Of a stretch of 33,002 nt of DNA, positions 25,728 to 33,002 are shown in pieces (the first letter of the stretch is position 1; every line of letters starts with the position of its first letter). Origin of the DNA: Bacteroidales bacterium (lineage in GTDB: Bacteria; Bacteroidota; Bacteroidia; Bacteroidales; UBA4181); the NCBI GenBank assembly GCA_031264715.1, contig JAISDP010000196.1:1-33002 (forward strand). Direction: 5' to 3'. Under the pieces are notes generated by a model. The model was given only the letters and a program-made list of their open reading frames with translations. It was not told the DNA's origin and did not search any database. Both the position numbers and the translations under genes were made by a program.

Positions 25728-26783
25728 ATGAAAAAATTAATTATTTTAATGATTGCAGTAATCATCGGAAGCAACGCATGTAAAAATTTCGATGTAGAGT
25801 ATAACGATTATAAATATTCCACCGCTTACTTCGGATATCAATTTCCGGTAAGGATTTTGATTCTTGGTGATTATATCTATGACAACTCAAACGACAATGC
25901 GCACAAATTTGTCATTTCGGCGCATCTGGGAGGTGTAATCGATAATAAAACAGACAGGAAGTTTTCCATCGAAGTAGACGAAAGCCTGTGTAACGGTGTG
26001 GTTTTTGCGACCGGGGATCCGGTAGTAGCAATGCCTGCATCGTGGTATACATTAAGTTCCTCTTCGGAGTTGATCATACCAAAAGGCAGGCAGGACGGAG
26101 GCATTGAAGTGCAATTGACCGAAGCCTTTTTTGCCGATCCAAATTCCATCAGGAACACGTATGCAGTTCCCATCCGTTTGAAGGGTTCTAACGATGTCGA
26201 CAGCATCCTGTCGGGCAGGAAGGACAATGCTTATCCCAATCCCGATCCGCGCCTGGCAGAACAATGGGTAGTTTCACCCAAAGACTTTGTCATGTTTGTT
26301 GTGAAATACATCAACGAATATGAAGCATCCTATCTGAAATATGGAACAAGTACGGTATCGCAGGCAGGCGGAACAACCGAAACTACGACCTATAAGGAAA
26401 AATGGGTAGAACGTAATGACGTTGTAAAACTGCGTACCACCGGACGCAACACTGTTGAGGGAGAATTTAGCCTCCAGTCGGGCATCATGACCGGAAATGT
26501 TCTCCTGACACTGGATTTTAACGGAGTTCACAACGGCAAAAACAACTGTACTGTTACCGGAGTCGGCTTGGGAAATACAAATTATTCGGTTACCGGGACG
26601 GGAACGTTCAAAACCTTCGATACGGAATATGACAATTTTGGACAGAAAATCCGACAGGGTATGACGATAAACTATACCGTTACCGACGGAAACACCGGCG
26701 ACACCTACACTGCGGAGGAGACGCTGGTAGTACGCAGCCGTGATGTAGTTCTTGAAACATACTCTGTGAGGCCAACTCCTTAA
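25728..26783 (+). CDS. DUF1735 (BT_3987-type) surface lipoprotein
   Basis: A 351-residue lipoprotein with lipobox SNAC (Cys18) after MKKLIILMIAVIIG. The N-terminal part reads YSTAYFGYQFPVRILILGDYIYDNSNDNAHKFVISAHLGGV and later LIIPKGRQDGGIEVQLTEAFFADPNSIRNTYAVPIRL, the pattern of the BT_3987/DUF1735 Ig-like domain found after SusD genes. The C-terminal half (about residues 190-351) is a separate beta-rich domain (GEFSLQSGIMTGNVLLTLDF, GTGTFKTFDTEYDNFGQKIRQGMTINY) resembling the DUF5627 C-terminal domain. By position it is a SusE-like accessory glycan-binding protein. It is the last gene before the repeat-rich gap, so it may end the susCD transcript. Confidence 0.85.
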   Translation: MKKLIILMIAVIIGSNACKNFDVEYNDYKYSTAYFGYQFPVRILILGDYIYDNSNDNAHKFVISAHLGGVIDNKTDRKFSIEVDESLCNGVVFATGDPVVAMPASWYTLSSSSELIIPKGRQDGGIEVQLTEAFFADPNSIRNTYAVPIRLKGSNDVDSILSGRKDNAYPNPDPRLAEQWVVSPKDFVMFVVKYINEYEASYLKYGTSTVSQAGGTTETTTYKEKWVERNDVVKLRTTGRNTVEGEFSLQSGIMTGNVLLTLDFNGVHNGKNNCTVTGVGLGNTNYSVTGTGTFKTFDTEYDNFGQKIRQGMTINYTVTDGNTGDTYTAEETLVVRSRDVVLETYSVRPTP

Positions 26784-26844
26784 ATTTTTCCTGCAAATAT
26801 TCCTGATTTAACCTGAATTTGATAAATTTAATTTAATTTTGAAT

Positions 26845-27012
26845 CCCTTTGACCGGGAAGACAAAGACCCTTTGCTCGGGAAGACAAAGACCCTTTGCTC
26901 GGGCGGACAAAGACCCTTTGCTCGGGCGGACAAAGATCCTTTGACCGGGGGGGCAAAGACCCTTTGACCGAGGGGGCAAAGACCCTTTGACCGGGAAGGT
27001 AAAGACCTGTGA
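26845..27012. repeat. Eight-unit tandem array, exact 23-bp period
   Basis: CCCTTTG begins at 26845, 26868, 26891, 26914, 26937 (as TCCTTTG), 26960 and 26983, and a decayed eighth unit (CCTGTG) at 27006: every step is 23 bp. The unit is CCCTTTG, then (AC/CT)CGGG or (AC)CGAGG, then a variable 2-3 bases, then CAAAGA. CTTTG and CAAAG in each unit are inverted halves, so each unit can form a small stem. Units differ only by substitutions, mainly in the GACC/GCTC and AAGA/CGGA/GGGG positions, as if two unit subtypes had been mixed. No CRISPR-like spacers are present. Confidence 0.92.
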
Positions 27013-27033
27013 TAAGCGGAATATAGCGCTGTT

Positions 27034-27153
27034 GAGCCGAATTTGCAATTCGGCTCGGAACACGAGGCAATTTGCAATTGCCTGTGATAAGACCTCGGAG
27101 GCGGGACGTAGAACTCCCGCTCCCGGAGGTTTTAGAAACCTCCGGGGTTTCAC
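27034..27153. repeat. Cluster of four perfect mini-hairpins
   Basis: GAGCCGAATT-TGC-AATTCGGCTC (27034-27056), AGGCAATT-TGC-AATTGCCT (27065-27083), GCGGGA-8 nt-TCCCGC (27101-27120) and CCGGAGGTTT-TAG-AAACCTCCGG (27123-27145). All stems are perfect. The first two share the loop TGC and AATT stem tips; CCTGTGATAAG occurs at 27006 and again at 27081. The last hairpin runs into AAACCTC...GGTTTCAC (27136-27153), a motif that reappears at 32962. These look like dispersed palindromic intergenic repeats. The last stem could also end transcription from the susCD operon. Confidence 0.85.
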
Positions 27154-27213
27154 TTGACCAAATCAAAATGTAATATCGTCAGAATCCTCTTAAAAAACCA
27201 AAAATCAAATTCT

Positions 27214-28797
27214 ATGCAGAAATTAGTATATACCGTTCTAATCTTCTTTTTACCCAGTCAATTTGCATTATCCGGACAGGGTTCGAATAACGTTCATATT
27301 TCCGTTGCATCCGGCGCTGTAACCGGTGGCGAAAAAGTTATATATTACAGCGAATACGGAGCTGTGGGCGACGGCGTAACCGACGACTTTGACGCAATCA
27401 TCAAGGCTCATGCCGAAGCGAATGAGGCGGGACTGAAAGTGAGCGCCGACGCGGGCGCAACATACTATATTGGCGGGGCGGACAAAACCGCCTTGATACA
27501 GACTGATACCGACTGGGGCGATGCCAGGTTCATTATCGACGACACGAAAGTCGAAAACCGGAATGTGCAGATATTCAAGCTTTCGTCCAAACTTCCCCCG
27601 ATTCAGGTAACGACCGTGAAAACGCTTGGAAAAAACCAGAAGAAGCTCGATCTGTCGCTTCCGTATCGCTCATTTATAACAGTAACCGACAATACGACAA
27701 AACGCTATATACGCTTTGGATTGAACCAGGACACAGGCTCTTCCCAGACGGACGCATTTGTCGTCGACAAAAAGGGAAAAGTAGATATGAAAGCCCCGAT
27801 CATATGGGACTTTAACAATATCAGCACGATGACGGCTTACCCGATCGACGCCAAAATACTGACCATTCGCGGAGGACATTTCACGACCGTTGCCAATCAG
27901 GATGAATCACGGTACACGTACTATTCCAGAGGCATTGGCGTAATGCGTTCCAATGTGGTAATCGACGGGGTCAGTCACGTGATCACGGGAGAACTTGATC
28001 ACGGCGCTCCGTATGGCGGTTTCCTTACAATATCGAATTGCACCGGCGTGACGGTGCAAAACTGCAAGTTGTCGGGACACAAGACCTATGTTACCATTGG
28101 CGCGGCAAATGCGCCGGTTTCGATGGGATCCTACGACATATCGGTTGGCAGGTCTACCAATGTGACATTCAAAAACTGTAAACAGATAAACGATATACAT
28201 GACACGAAATTATGGGGAATTTTCGGCTCGAACTATTCAAAAAATATTACATTCGATGCGGTAGAGTTTTCACGCTTCGATGCGCACATGGGTGTGGTAA
28301 ACGCGACAATAAAAAATTCGATTCTCGGACACCAGGGCATCAATATCATAGGGAGCGGCGTATTCCTCATAGAGAACACCAAAGTGTGCGCGACGAACTT
28401 CATAAATTTGCGCAGCGACTATGGCAGCACGTTTGAAGGCGAGTTCATTATAAAAAATTGCGAATATGTTCCGCGCAACGCTGCACAGTCCGATGCTGTC
28501 CTGATAAGTGGCAGCTATTCGGGCAAGCATGATTTCGGGTATACGTGCCATATGCCGCGAAAAATAACGATTAACGGTCTTGTAATAAACGATAGCAACC
28601 CTGTCGACAACTACCGGGGACCGAAAATTTTTGCACCTTTCAACAATGAGTATACGAGTGAAGCATATGAAGAAAAATACCCTTATGTAATCACCAGGGA
28701 AGTTGAAATACGAAATATGACCGTCAAAAGCGGTAAAAAATATCTCATAAGCAACAATCCGTTTATGTTCCGGAACGTCCGGATAACGGAACGATAA
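27214..28797 (+). CDS. Secreted right-handed beta-helix protein (pectate lyase-like)
   Basis: A 527-residue exported protein. The frame extends to TTG at 27154, but ATG at 27214 gives the signal peptide MQKLVYTVLIFFLPSQFALSGQ. The mature domain starts with VIYYSEYGAVGDGVTDDFDAIIKAHAEA, a Pectate_lyase_3/rhamnogalacturonase-like opening. Then come a strand-rich insert and many helix coils (ILTIRGGHFTTV, LTISNCTGVTVQNCKLSGH, SKNITFDAVEFSRF, GEFIIKNCEYV, KITINGLVINDS). There is no lipobox, unlike the gene at 6404. By position, 54 bp before a lyase gene, it likely takes part in cleavage or binding of the same uronate-rich glycan. Activity (lyase, hydrolase or epimerase) cannot be assigned. Confidence 0.82.
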   Translation: MQKLVYTVLIFFLPSQFALSGQGSNNVHISVASGAVTGGEKVIYYSEYGAVGDGVTDDFDAIIKAHAEANEAGLKVSADAGATYYIGGADKTALIQTDTDWGDARFIIDDTKVENRNVQIFKLSSKLPPIQVTTVKTLGKNQKKLDLSLPYRSFITVTDNTTKRYIRFGLNQDTGSSQTDAFVVDKKGKVDMKAPIIWDFNNISTMTAYPIDAKILTIRGGHFTTVANQDESRYTYYSRGIGVMRSNVVIDGVSHVITGELDHGAPYGGFLTISNCTGVTVQNCKLSGHKTYVTIGAANAPVSMGSYDISVGRSTNVTFKNCKQINDIHDTKLWGIFGSNYSKNITFDAVEFSRFDAHMGVVNATIKNSILGHQGINIIGSGVFLIENTKVCATNFINLRSDYGSTFEGEFIIKNCEYVPRNAAQSDAVLISGSYSGKHDFGYTCHMPRKITINGLVINDSNPVDNYRGPKIFAPFNNEYTSEAYEEKYPYVITREVEIRNMTVKSGKKYLISNNPFMFRNVRITER

Positions 28798-28851
28798 TAA
28801 ATAAGCATCTTTTTTAAGCCTGAAAGTAGAATTAACCAAACATATATCGAA

Positions 28852-30801
28852 ATGAACCGACATTTTACCATCCTTCTTTCCTTTCTCTTTTCCTGTAATC
28901 TGTTCGCCCAGGATCAGAACCTGATAAGCGGAAAATATTCGCTGCAGGAACTTCAAAGCATCCTTGTAACGCAGGCCGAATGGACGCCTTTCCCGCGCCT
29001 GGACGATCGTGAAAACTGGTCGAAGGCCGACCGGAAGATAATGCAGTCTTACATAAAAGCCGCCGAAAGTTACATGGACTACGATTGGCCGACTATTCCC
29101 GCAACCTATTCACTCCTGATTGTCCGTACGGGTGACAGGGATGAATATCAAAGGGTCAGTTTCAGGAAACGTTCCGTATTGGGGACGATGATTCTGGCCG
29201 AAATTGCTGAAAACAAAGGACGGTTTATCGACCAGATGATCAATGGTATATGGTCGATCTGCGAGGAATCGTGGTGGGGCGTACCTGCACATCTTCCCAA
29301 AACCGGAGAGCTATCGGGATTGATGGATGTTACGGAACCTTTTGTTGATTTGTTTGCCGCTGAAACAGGTGTTTTTCTGGCCTGGGCGGATTATTTTTTC
29401 GGTGAAAAGTTTGATGCTGTTTCTCCCCAGATACGCAAAAGAATATACAACGAAGTAAACTACCGGCTGATGCAGCCTCTGATGAAGAAACATCACTGGT
29501 GGATGGGAAAAAGCGACAGCGGTTCGCCGCCCAACAACTGGAATCCCTGGATATGTTCCAACTGGATAAATTTTGTACTGTTGCTGGAAAAAGACAATGC
29601 AAAGCGTGCAGAAATGATAGGCAAAACCTTGAAAGTGCTGGATGAATTTATGAATCCGTATCCGCAGGATGGCGGTTGTGATGAAGGTCCCAGCTACTGG
29701 GGAGCGGCGGCGGCGTCTTTGTACGACAATATCTCACTGCTTAACCTGGCAACCAATGATGCCTTCCGGTATGTCTACAAGGATGAAAAATTCAAGGATA
29801 TGGGACGTTTTATCTATCGGGCGCAGATCAGCGAAGCGTATTTCCTTAACTTCGCCGACGCAGACCCGACGCCGGGAATGGCCGCCAACATGATCTACCG
29901 GTATGGGAAGGATATTCAGGATCAGGACATGATGGATTTCGGCGCATATTACCGGAAACCCGTAACAGGCGGGGTGGGAAGTTCACATTACTTCCGCCAT
30001 TTTTTTGCGTTATTCATGCAGGAAGAATTTTGGAATGTCACGCAACGTCTTCCCCTGCCAAAAGATGTATGGTTACCCGATTTGCAGGTAGCCGTGGCGC
30101 GTGACAATGAAGGGTCTGCCAAAGGATTTTATGTGGCAACCAAAGGTGGACATAACGCAGAAAGCCACAATCATAACGATATCGGTAATTATGTGGTGTA
30201 TTACGACGGCCAGCCGTTACTGATCGATGTCGGGAGGGGAACTTATACTGCCAGGACATTCAGTGACAGGAGATACGACATATGGTACAATTGTTCGGAT
30301 TACCATAATGTGCCCACTGTCAATACCATTACCCAGCGTCCGGGAAAATCATTCCGGGCAACGGAGGTGAATTACAGGAAAGGCAAATCCTCCGTAGAGT
30401 TCGGACTCGACATTGCTAAAGCCTATCCTGAGGATGCGGGGATAAACAGTTGGAAACGTACTGTTACCCTGAACCGTAATAAAAACGTCATCATTAAGGA
30501 TGTAGCCCATTTGCAGAAAGCCAACAGCATCATCCAGCACATGATGGTCTGTTATCCTGCCAAAGAGACAAAGCCGGGTGAAATCACGATTTTCTATACC
30601 GACAAGGCCGGGGAAAATATAGATTTTATCGTGAAATACGATCCGAAGAAGATGCGGGTGCAGATTGAAAAAATAAAACTGGAAACCGAAGAGGACAAAG
30701 GTATCCGGTCAAAATGGGGAGATGTCATCCACCGGATCAATTTTGAAGTCATTGCACCCAAAACGAAGGATATTTTTGTGTTTGAGATCAGGAAAAACTG
30801 A
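28852..30801 (+). CDS. Heparinase II/III-family polysaccharide lyase (first)
   Basis: A 649-residue secreted protein with signal peptide MNRHFTILLSFLFSCNLFAQ. The N-terminal two thirds is an alpha/alpha toroid with SPPNNWNPWICSNW (Asn228-Asn231) and GCDEGPSYWGAAAASLYDN (Tyr282). The C-terminal heparinase II/III beta-sandwich has GGHNAESHNHNDIGNYVVYYDGQPLLIDVG (His434 to Asp443). The Asn/Tyr/His set matches the beta-elimination apparatus and metal site of this lyase clan (PL8/12/15/17/21/33-like). The HNAExHNHND form differs from that of the next gene. It should cleave uronate linkages, leaving 4,5-unsaturated ends; the polymer (glycosaminoglycan, alginate, other exopolysaccharide) is not determinable. 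Six bp of spacing to an open frame places the next lyase in the same transcript. Confidence 0.88.
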   Translation: MNRHFTILLSFLFSCNLFAQDQNLISGKYSLQELQSILVTQAEWTPFPRLDDRENWSKADRKIMQSYIKAAESYMDYDWPTIPATYSLLIVRTGDRDEYQRVSFRKRSVLGTMILAEIAENKGRFIDQMINGIWSICEESWWGVPAHLPKTGELSGLMDVTEPFVDLFAAETGVFLAWADYFFGEKFDAVSPQIRKRIYNEVNYRLMQPLMKKHHWWMGKSDSGSPPNNWNPWICSNWINFVLLLEKDNAKRAEMIGKTLKVLDEFMNPYPQDGGCDEGPSYWGAAAASLYDNISLLNLATNDAFRYVYKDEKFKDMGRFIYRAQISEAYFLNFADADPTPGMAANMIYRYGKDIQDQDMMDFGAYYRKPVTGGVGSSHYFRHFFALFMQEEFWNVTQRLPLPKDVWLPDLQVAVARDNEGSAKGFYVATKGGHNAESHNHNDIGNYVVYYDGQPLLIDVGRGTYTARTFSDRRYDIWYNCSDYHNVPTVNTITQRPGKSFRATEVNYRKGKSSVEFGLDIAKAYPEDAGINSWKRTVTLNRNKNVIIKDVAHLQKANSIIQHMMVCYPAKETKPGEITIFYTDKAGENIDFIVKYDPKKMRVQIEKIKLETEEDKGIRSKWGDVIHRINFEVIAPKTKDIFVFEIRKN

Positions 30802-30873
30802 TCCGGCATGAATATCCATCGGAAAATTAGCTGTAACGTAAGTATCACACATAAATTCATAATTTTATCACAC

Positions 30874-32742
30874 ATGAAAAGAATCGCCATTATTATCGTA
30901 ATCCTGTTTTTGCCGGCGTTTTTCGTTCAGGCGCAGTTGAAATATCTACAGGACGTAAAGAACCTTCCTCCCCATCCGAGGATTCTGCTGTTTGAAGGAG
31001 AAGAGCAACAGATCAAAAACAACATTGCAGCCGACCAGTCCCGGGCAAAAATACACCAGGCAATTATTGCCGAATGTGACAGGATCATCGCCAGTCCCGT
31101 TTTGGAAAGGAAGCAGGAAGGTCGCCGGCTTTTAGGCGTTGCCCGGGAAGCGCTCCGGCGGATATTTTACCTCTCCTACGCATACAGGATGGAACAGCAG
31201 GAAAAATACCTGCGCCATGCCGAAGAAGAAATGCTGGCCATTGCCGGGTTTTCCGACTGGAATCCGTCGCATTTCCTGGATGTGGCCGAGATGACCATGG
31301 CCATGGCCATCGGCTATGACTGGCTGTACGCGTCTCTGTCCGAAACATCGCGGGGAAAAATAAAGGGAGCCATCCTGGATAAAGGCATTGACCCGTCATT
31401 GAATACAGGTTATGCCTGGTTCCTGAAAGCAAAGCATAATTGGAATCAGGTATGCAACGCGGGAATTACCTATGGCGCGCTGGCCGTTTACGAAGAAATG
31501 CCCGAACTTTGCAAACTGGTGATCGACAGGGCTATTGAAACTATTCAACTGCCGATGAATGATTATGCCCCGGATGGCGCTTATCCCGAGGGTTATGGCT
31601 ACTGGGAATACGGCACAAGTTTTAATGTGATGTTCCTGAGCGCCATTGAAAAACTGCTCAATTCCGATTTCAAGCTTTCCGAAGCGCCCGGGTTTATGAA
31701 AACAGCGGAATATCTGGAACACATGTCAGGACCTTTCAATCTCTGTTTTAATTATGCCGACAATGGCCTGGGAGGAAATTTAAGTCCCGCCATTTTTTGG
31801 TTTTCATCCAAATTGAATGACCCCTCGTTATTATGGAATGAAAAGACTTATTTGCAGAGTGACAGGAGATTTACGGGAAACCGCCTGTTGCCGGCAATGA
31901 TGCTGTGGGGGAGTCATCTCAAGGTGGATAATATACCGGCGCCCAAAAAATTATTATGGGTAGGACAGGGGGTAACGCCTGTTGCTTTGATGCGTACTTC
32001 GTGGACGGATCCCAATGCGATCTATGCAGGTTTCAAGGGTGGCACAGCATCCAGCAACCATGCCCACATGGATGCCGGATCGTTCGTCATGGATGCGGAT
32101 GGTGTCCGTTGGGCATCCGATTTCGGCGCAGAAAACTATAACTCATTGGAGACAAAAGGAGTGGATTTATGGAACAGCAGTCAAAATTCACAGCGATGGC
32201 AAGTGTTTCGTTACAACAACAGGGCGCACAACACGCTGACTGTAGATGATCAGTTGCATGTCGTCAAAGGTTATGCGAATATACGCTCGGCTTCATCTTC
32301 CCCTGACTTTATGAATGTTACTTCCGACCTGAAAGAGATATATGACGGGCAGTTATCCGAAGCAGTACGCGGAATTGCTATTGTTGACAAACAATATGTC
32401 GTTGTAAGGGATGAAATCAAAACACTGGACAAAGAGAGCGTCATCCGGTGGACGATGCTCACCACTGCCGATGCGAAGATTACCGGTTCGAACAGAATAG
32501 AGCTGAGAAAAGACGGAAAGAGATTGAAACTGGAAGTTGCCGAGCCGTCCAAAATAACCATGAAGACGTGGACTTCCAAATCACCCAACGACTTTGATTC
32601 GCCAAATCCCGGCACTGTACTGATCGGGTTTGAGGTAAAAGTTCCTGCCAATACCGAAATCACTTTACTCGTAAAGTTAATTCCGCAAAGCGCAAAGAAA
32701 ACAACAGCTAAAATACCGGCATTAAATCAGTGGCCGAAATAA
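30874..32742 (+). CDS. Heparinase II/III-family polysaccharide lyase (second)
   Basis: A 622-residue exported protein. The frame is open to ATG 30808, but ATG 30874 gives MKRIAIIIVILFLPAFFVQAQ, a normal signal peptide. The toroid domain (HPRILLFEGEEQQIKNNI, YDWLYASLSETSRGKIKGAI) carries HNWNQVCNAGI (Asn191) and YPEGYGYWEYG (Tyr241), and the C-terminal domain carries TASSNHAHMDAGSFVMDADGVRWASDFG (His396, His398, Asp400). This Asn/Tyr/His arrangement is the catalytic set of heparinase II-like lyases (PL12/15/17/21 relatives). The NHAHMDAGSF form differs from the upstream lyase, suggesting complementary endo/exo or linkage specificities. It is the last gene in the window, followed by palindromic repeats. 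Confidence 0.88.
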   Translation: MKRIAIIIVILFLPAFFVQAQLKYLQDVKNLPPHPRILLFEGEEQQIKNNIAADQSRAKIHQAIIAECDRIIASPVLERKQEGRRLLGVAREALRRIFYLSYAYRMEQQEKYLRHAEEEMLAIAGFSDWNPSHFLDVAEMTMAMAIGYDWLYASLSETSRGKIKGAILDKGIDPSLNTGYAWFLKAKHNWNQVCNAGITYGALAVYEEMPELCKLVIDRAIETIQLPMNDYAPDGAYPEGYGYWEYGTSFNVMFLSAIEKLLNSDFKLSEAPGFMKTAEYLEHMSGPFNLCFNYADNGLGGNLSPAIFWFSSKLNDPSLLWNEKTYLQSDRRFTGNRLLPAMMLWGSHLKVDNIPAPKKLLWVGQGVTPVALMRTSWTDPNAIYAGFKGGTASSNHAHMDAGSFVMDADGVRWASDFGAENYNSLETKGVDLWNSSQNSQRWQVFRYNNRAHNTLTVDDQLHVVKGYANIRSASSSPDFMNVTSDLKEIYDGQLSEAVRGIAIVDKQYVVVRDEIKTLDKESVIRWTMLTTADAKITGSNRIELRKDGKRLKLEVAEPSKITMKTWTSKSPNDFDSPNPGTVLIGFEVKVPANTEITLLVKLIPQSAKKTTAKIPALNQWPK

Positions 32743-32754
32743 ATTCAAACGAAA

Positions 32755-33002
32755 CCATGACGGGATTTGGTCGAATGATGGAACGTTACCTGAGGGGTCT
32801 ACCGATATGCCATCCCTGACGGGATTTCCGCTACGGGGAAAAACAGGCGGTGCACGTTTTTCTACCGATCTGTCATCCCTGACGGGATTTCGCCGAATGA
32901 TGGAACGTTCCCCGTCAGGGGAACCATATCAATAGAAAAACGTGCACCGACACCCGAACCAAAACCTCGTAGAGGTTTCACATGATGAATCTCCTACGGA
33001 GA
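32755..33002. repeat. Palindromic repeat cluster after the lyase genes
   Basis: CATCCCTGACGGGATTTC-type units occur at about 32755 (degenerate start), 32811 and 32874, roughly 60 bp apart, preceded in two cases by TCTACCGAT (32798 and 32861). GAATGATGGAACGTT appears at 32773 and 32895. A perfect 16-bp inverted repeat, GGTGCACGTTTTTCTA (32849-32864) and its complement (32933-32948), encloses the third unit. Small stems CCCTGACGGG, CCCC-GTCA-GGGG, AAACCTC-GTA-GAGGTTT (32962-32978) and TCTCC-TAC-GGAGA (32990-33002) follow; the last is cut by the window edge. No gene is seen. It resembles dispersed intergenic repeats of Bacteroidota; I cannot name the family. Confidence 0.85.

Larger units (their letters stand above)
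26784..27213 (+). other. Repeat-rich 430-bp gap between DUF1735 and beta-helix genes
   Basis: This gap has no supported gene. It holds an A/T-rich first 60 bp with TAATTTTG (26834-26841, a -7-like match lacking a -33 at the proper spacing), the 23-bp array (26845-27012), a set of four perfect hairpins (27034-27153) and a 60-bp A-rich run before the next ATG. Three minus-strand reading frames remain open across the array, but this follows from the repeat itself. Confidence 0.7.

Noticed and set aside
26818..26841. Promoter at TTTG...TAATTTTG before the 23-bp array
   Set aside because: The -7 match is good but the spacing is 12 bp instead of 19-21, and such A/T-rich matches are frequent. Mentioned in the gap entry but not called.
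26808..27166. Three overlapping minus-strand reading frames of 89-112 codons with KGLCPPEQRVF-like repeats
   Set aside because: All three frames are open because a stop-free 23-bp unit is repeated; 3 x 23 bp gives the same peptide in every frame. No signal peptide, start context or independent homology is seen.

Overview
The window is a chromosomal stretch from a Bacteroidota (most likely Bacteroidales) genome. The evidence is two SusC/SusD pairs, a BT_3987-type (DUF1735) lipoprotein, a DUF4249 protein, an AsmA-like protein, outer-membrane proteins ending in Phe, few recognisable Shine-Dalgarno sites, and promoters of the TTG-N19-TAnnTTTG type used by the Bacteroidetes primary sigma factor. 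I cannot name the species.

Left part (1-14,551), mainly housekeeping. It holds the 3' end of an acyl-CoA synthetase-like gene, an AsmA-family protein and a small beta-barrel protein (both minus strand), a complete long-chain acyl-CoA synthetase, a Spy/CpxP-like periplasmic protein, a beta-helix lipoprotein, ribF and ahcY (probably one transcript). A minus-strand cluster follows: a glucuronokinase-like GHMP kinase, galU, lpxB and a DUF4249 lipoprotein. The kinase and galU together suggest a route GlcA -> GlcA-1-P -> UDP-GlcA.

Right part (14,703-32,742) is a polysaccharide utilisation locus, all on the plus strand. It runs: ECF sigma factor with no anti-sigma gene beside it, a 410-bp leader with a strong 41-nt dyad, susC1-susD1-susC2-susD2, a DUF1735 surface lipoprotein, a repeat-rich gap, a secreted beta-helix protein, and two different heparinase II/III-type lyases. 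The receptors should bind and import oligosaccharides, and the lyases should cut an acidic (uronate-containing) glycan. The exact substrate cannot be read from the sequence.

The most unusual signals are non-coding. Two unrelated-sequence tandem arrays with nearly the same period (22/23 bp at 6,172-6,328 and exactly 23 bp at 26,845-27,012) each lie directly upstream of a beta-helix gene. Clusters of perfect mini-hairpins lie at 27,034-27,153 and 32,755-33,002, on both sides of the lyase block, and share an AAACCTC...GGTTTCAC element. galU is preceded by a 9-bp periodic repeat in frame with its start codon.
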